This document shows, one piece after another, positions 15,751-16,361 of a stretch of DNA of 16,361 nucleotides (position 1 is the stretch's first letter; each line of letters begins with the position of its first letter). The notes under the pieces were generated by a model. It ran no database searches. It saw only the letters and a list, made by a program, of their open reading frames with translations, and was not told the origin of the DNA. Source of the DNA: CAKZSB01 sp964646405 (GTDB lineage: Bacteria > Pseudomonadota > Gammaproteobacteria > Granulosicoccales > Granulosicoccaceae). Made by a program: the position numbers and the translations under genes. The stretch covers positions 1 through 16,361 of the forward strand of contig CAZYDV010000123.1 of NCBI GenBank assembly GCA_964646405.1, read 5' to 3'.

Positions 15751-15766
15751 TGTTCCAAATAGAACA
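15751..15766. promoter_or_regulatory. Inverted repeat in the divergent dehydrogenase/PhyH promoter region
   Basis: TGTTC (15751-15755) and GAACA (15762-15766) are separated by six bases, forming a 16-base dyad. An overlapping AGAAT (15766-15770)/ATTCT (15779-15783) dyad follows directly. Both lie in the 172-base gap between two divergent genes, in AT-richer sequence, and could be an operator serving either or both. Confidence 0.35.
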
Positions 15767-15819
15767 GAATACCGTAGCATTCTTGTTGTGGCTTCAATAA
15801 CCGTGACAGAGGGACAAAC

Positions 15820-16361
15820 ATGAGACCTGAAGAGATTTTACGCGAGCCCGCCCGAGTGCTGACTCAGGCGCAACGCGAATATTACTTTGAGCACGGCTTC
15901 GTCGGCGTGCAGGAGCTGTTGCCGACCGACCTGTTAGCGCAACTGCAACGCGTGACCGGGCAGTTCGTCGATCAGAGCCGGGCGGTGACCGAATCGGACA
16001 GCCAATTTGATATTGGCCCCGGCCACAACGCAGACAAACCGATACTGCGTCGGCTGAAAAGCCCGGATGAAAACAGCGAGACCTACTGGCAGTTTGCCAC
16101 CGGGCTGATGGCCGATGTCGCCGCCGATCTGCTCGGCCCGAATGTGGTGTTCCATCATTCAAAGCTCAATTTCAAATGGTTCGATAAATCCGATACCGTC
16201 AAGTGGCATCAGGATATCCAGTTCTTTCCGCACACCAACTACAACGTGTTGACGATCGGTTGTTATCTGGCCGACACCACCATGGACAACGGCCCGCTGG
16301 CGGCGGTCAGCAAATCGCATCAGGATGATTTGTACAACCAGTACGATCGCGATGGCAACTG
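15820..16361 (+). CDS. Second PhyH-family dioxygenase (C-terminus cut by window edge)
   Basis: N-terminal 180 residues of a second Fe(II)/2-oxoglutarate dioxygenase of the PhyH family. Visible marks are EYYFEHGFVGVQELL (20-34), the metal-binding H130 and D132 in VKWHQDIQFFPH, and MDNGPLAAVSKSHQ (155-168). The distal histidine and the 2-oxoglutarate arginine would lie beyond the edge. It begins at ATG 15820 with AGAGGGA about seven bases upstream, a good ribosome binding site. It differs clearly from the PhyH protein at 9994-10824, so it is not a recent duplicate. Divergent from the dehydrogenase gene. Substrate unknown. Confidence 0.9.
   Translation, partial: MRPEEILREPARVLTQAQREYYFEHGFVGVQELLPTDLLAQLQRVTGQFVDQSRAVTESDSQFDIGPGHNADKPILRRLKSPDENSETYWQFATGLMADVAADLLGPNVVFHHSKLNFKWFDKSDTVKWHQDIQFFPHTNYNVLTIGCYLADTTMDNGPLAAVSKSHQDDLYNQYDRDGN

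Noticed and set aside
15648..15821. 58-codon N-terminal extension of the beta-hydroxyacid dehydrogenase
   Set aside because: The Rossmann motif starts right after the ATG at 15647, as in normal family members; the extension has no family features and covers the intergenic region.

Overview
The window looks like a chromosomal segment of a moderately high-GC gammaproteobacterium, perhaps marine. This rests on the pqqA-pqqB-pqqC gene order, the single-chain fused indolepyruvate:ferredoxin oxidoreductase, and the mix of PhyH dioxygenases, M20 hydrolases and acyl-CoA enzymes. The taxonomic guess is an inference from gene content and was not tested. No rRNA, tRNA, CRISPR array, insertion sequence or phage gene was seen. 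Nearly all sequence is accounted for by conserved metabolic genes on both strands.

Left block (1-3901, minus strand). Read in the direction of transcription, a membrane histidine kinase is followed by its NarL/LuxR-type response regulator. After a 160-base gap come the pyrroloquinoline quinone (PQQ) genes pqqA, pqqB and pqqC; pqqC runs off the left edge. The two-component pair is the natural candidate for controlling PQQ synthesis or a PQQ-dependent dehydrogenase. Short inverted repeats sit just upstream of pqqA, and a perfect 9-bp stem-loop separates pqqA from pqqB.

Middle block (4090-10824, plus strand, divergent from the kinase). A fused indolepyruvate:ferredoxin oxidoreductase (1162 aa) is followed by an M20D amidohydrolase, an M20A/CPG2-like carboxypeptidase and a PhyH-type Fe(II)/2-oxoglutarate dioxygenase. 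The last three are tightly spaced and probably form one operon. A reasonable reading, not proven, is that the hydrolases free amino acids from N-acyl or peptide-like conjugates and the oxidoreductase turns arylpyruvates made from them into aryl-acyl-CoA. The leader before the oxidoreductase gene contains three successive inverted repeats.

Right block (10885-16361). A minus-strand inner-membrane sulfatase/phosphoethanolamine-transferase-like protein converges on the PhyH gene. Beyond a 360-base stretch without a convincing gene lie, on the plus strand, an atypical crotonase that lacks both canonical catalytic glutamates and a PuuD-like class I glutamine amidotransferase hydrolase. A minus-strand 3-hydroxyisobutyrate-dehydrogenase-family enzyme converges on the latter. 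A second, unrelated-looking PhyH gene starts divergently and is cut by the right edge.

The most interesting points are the RNA/DNA secondary structures around pqqA and upstream of the oxidoreductase gene, the crotonase with altered active site, the two-hydrolase/dioxygenase operon, and a marked excess of the palindrome CGATCG through the window.
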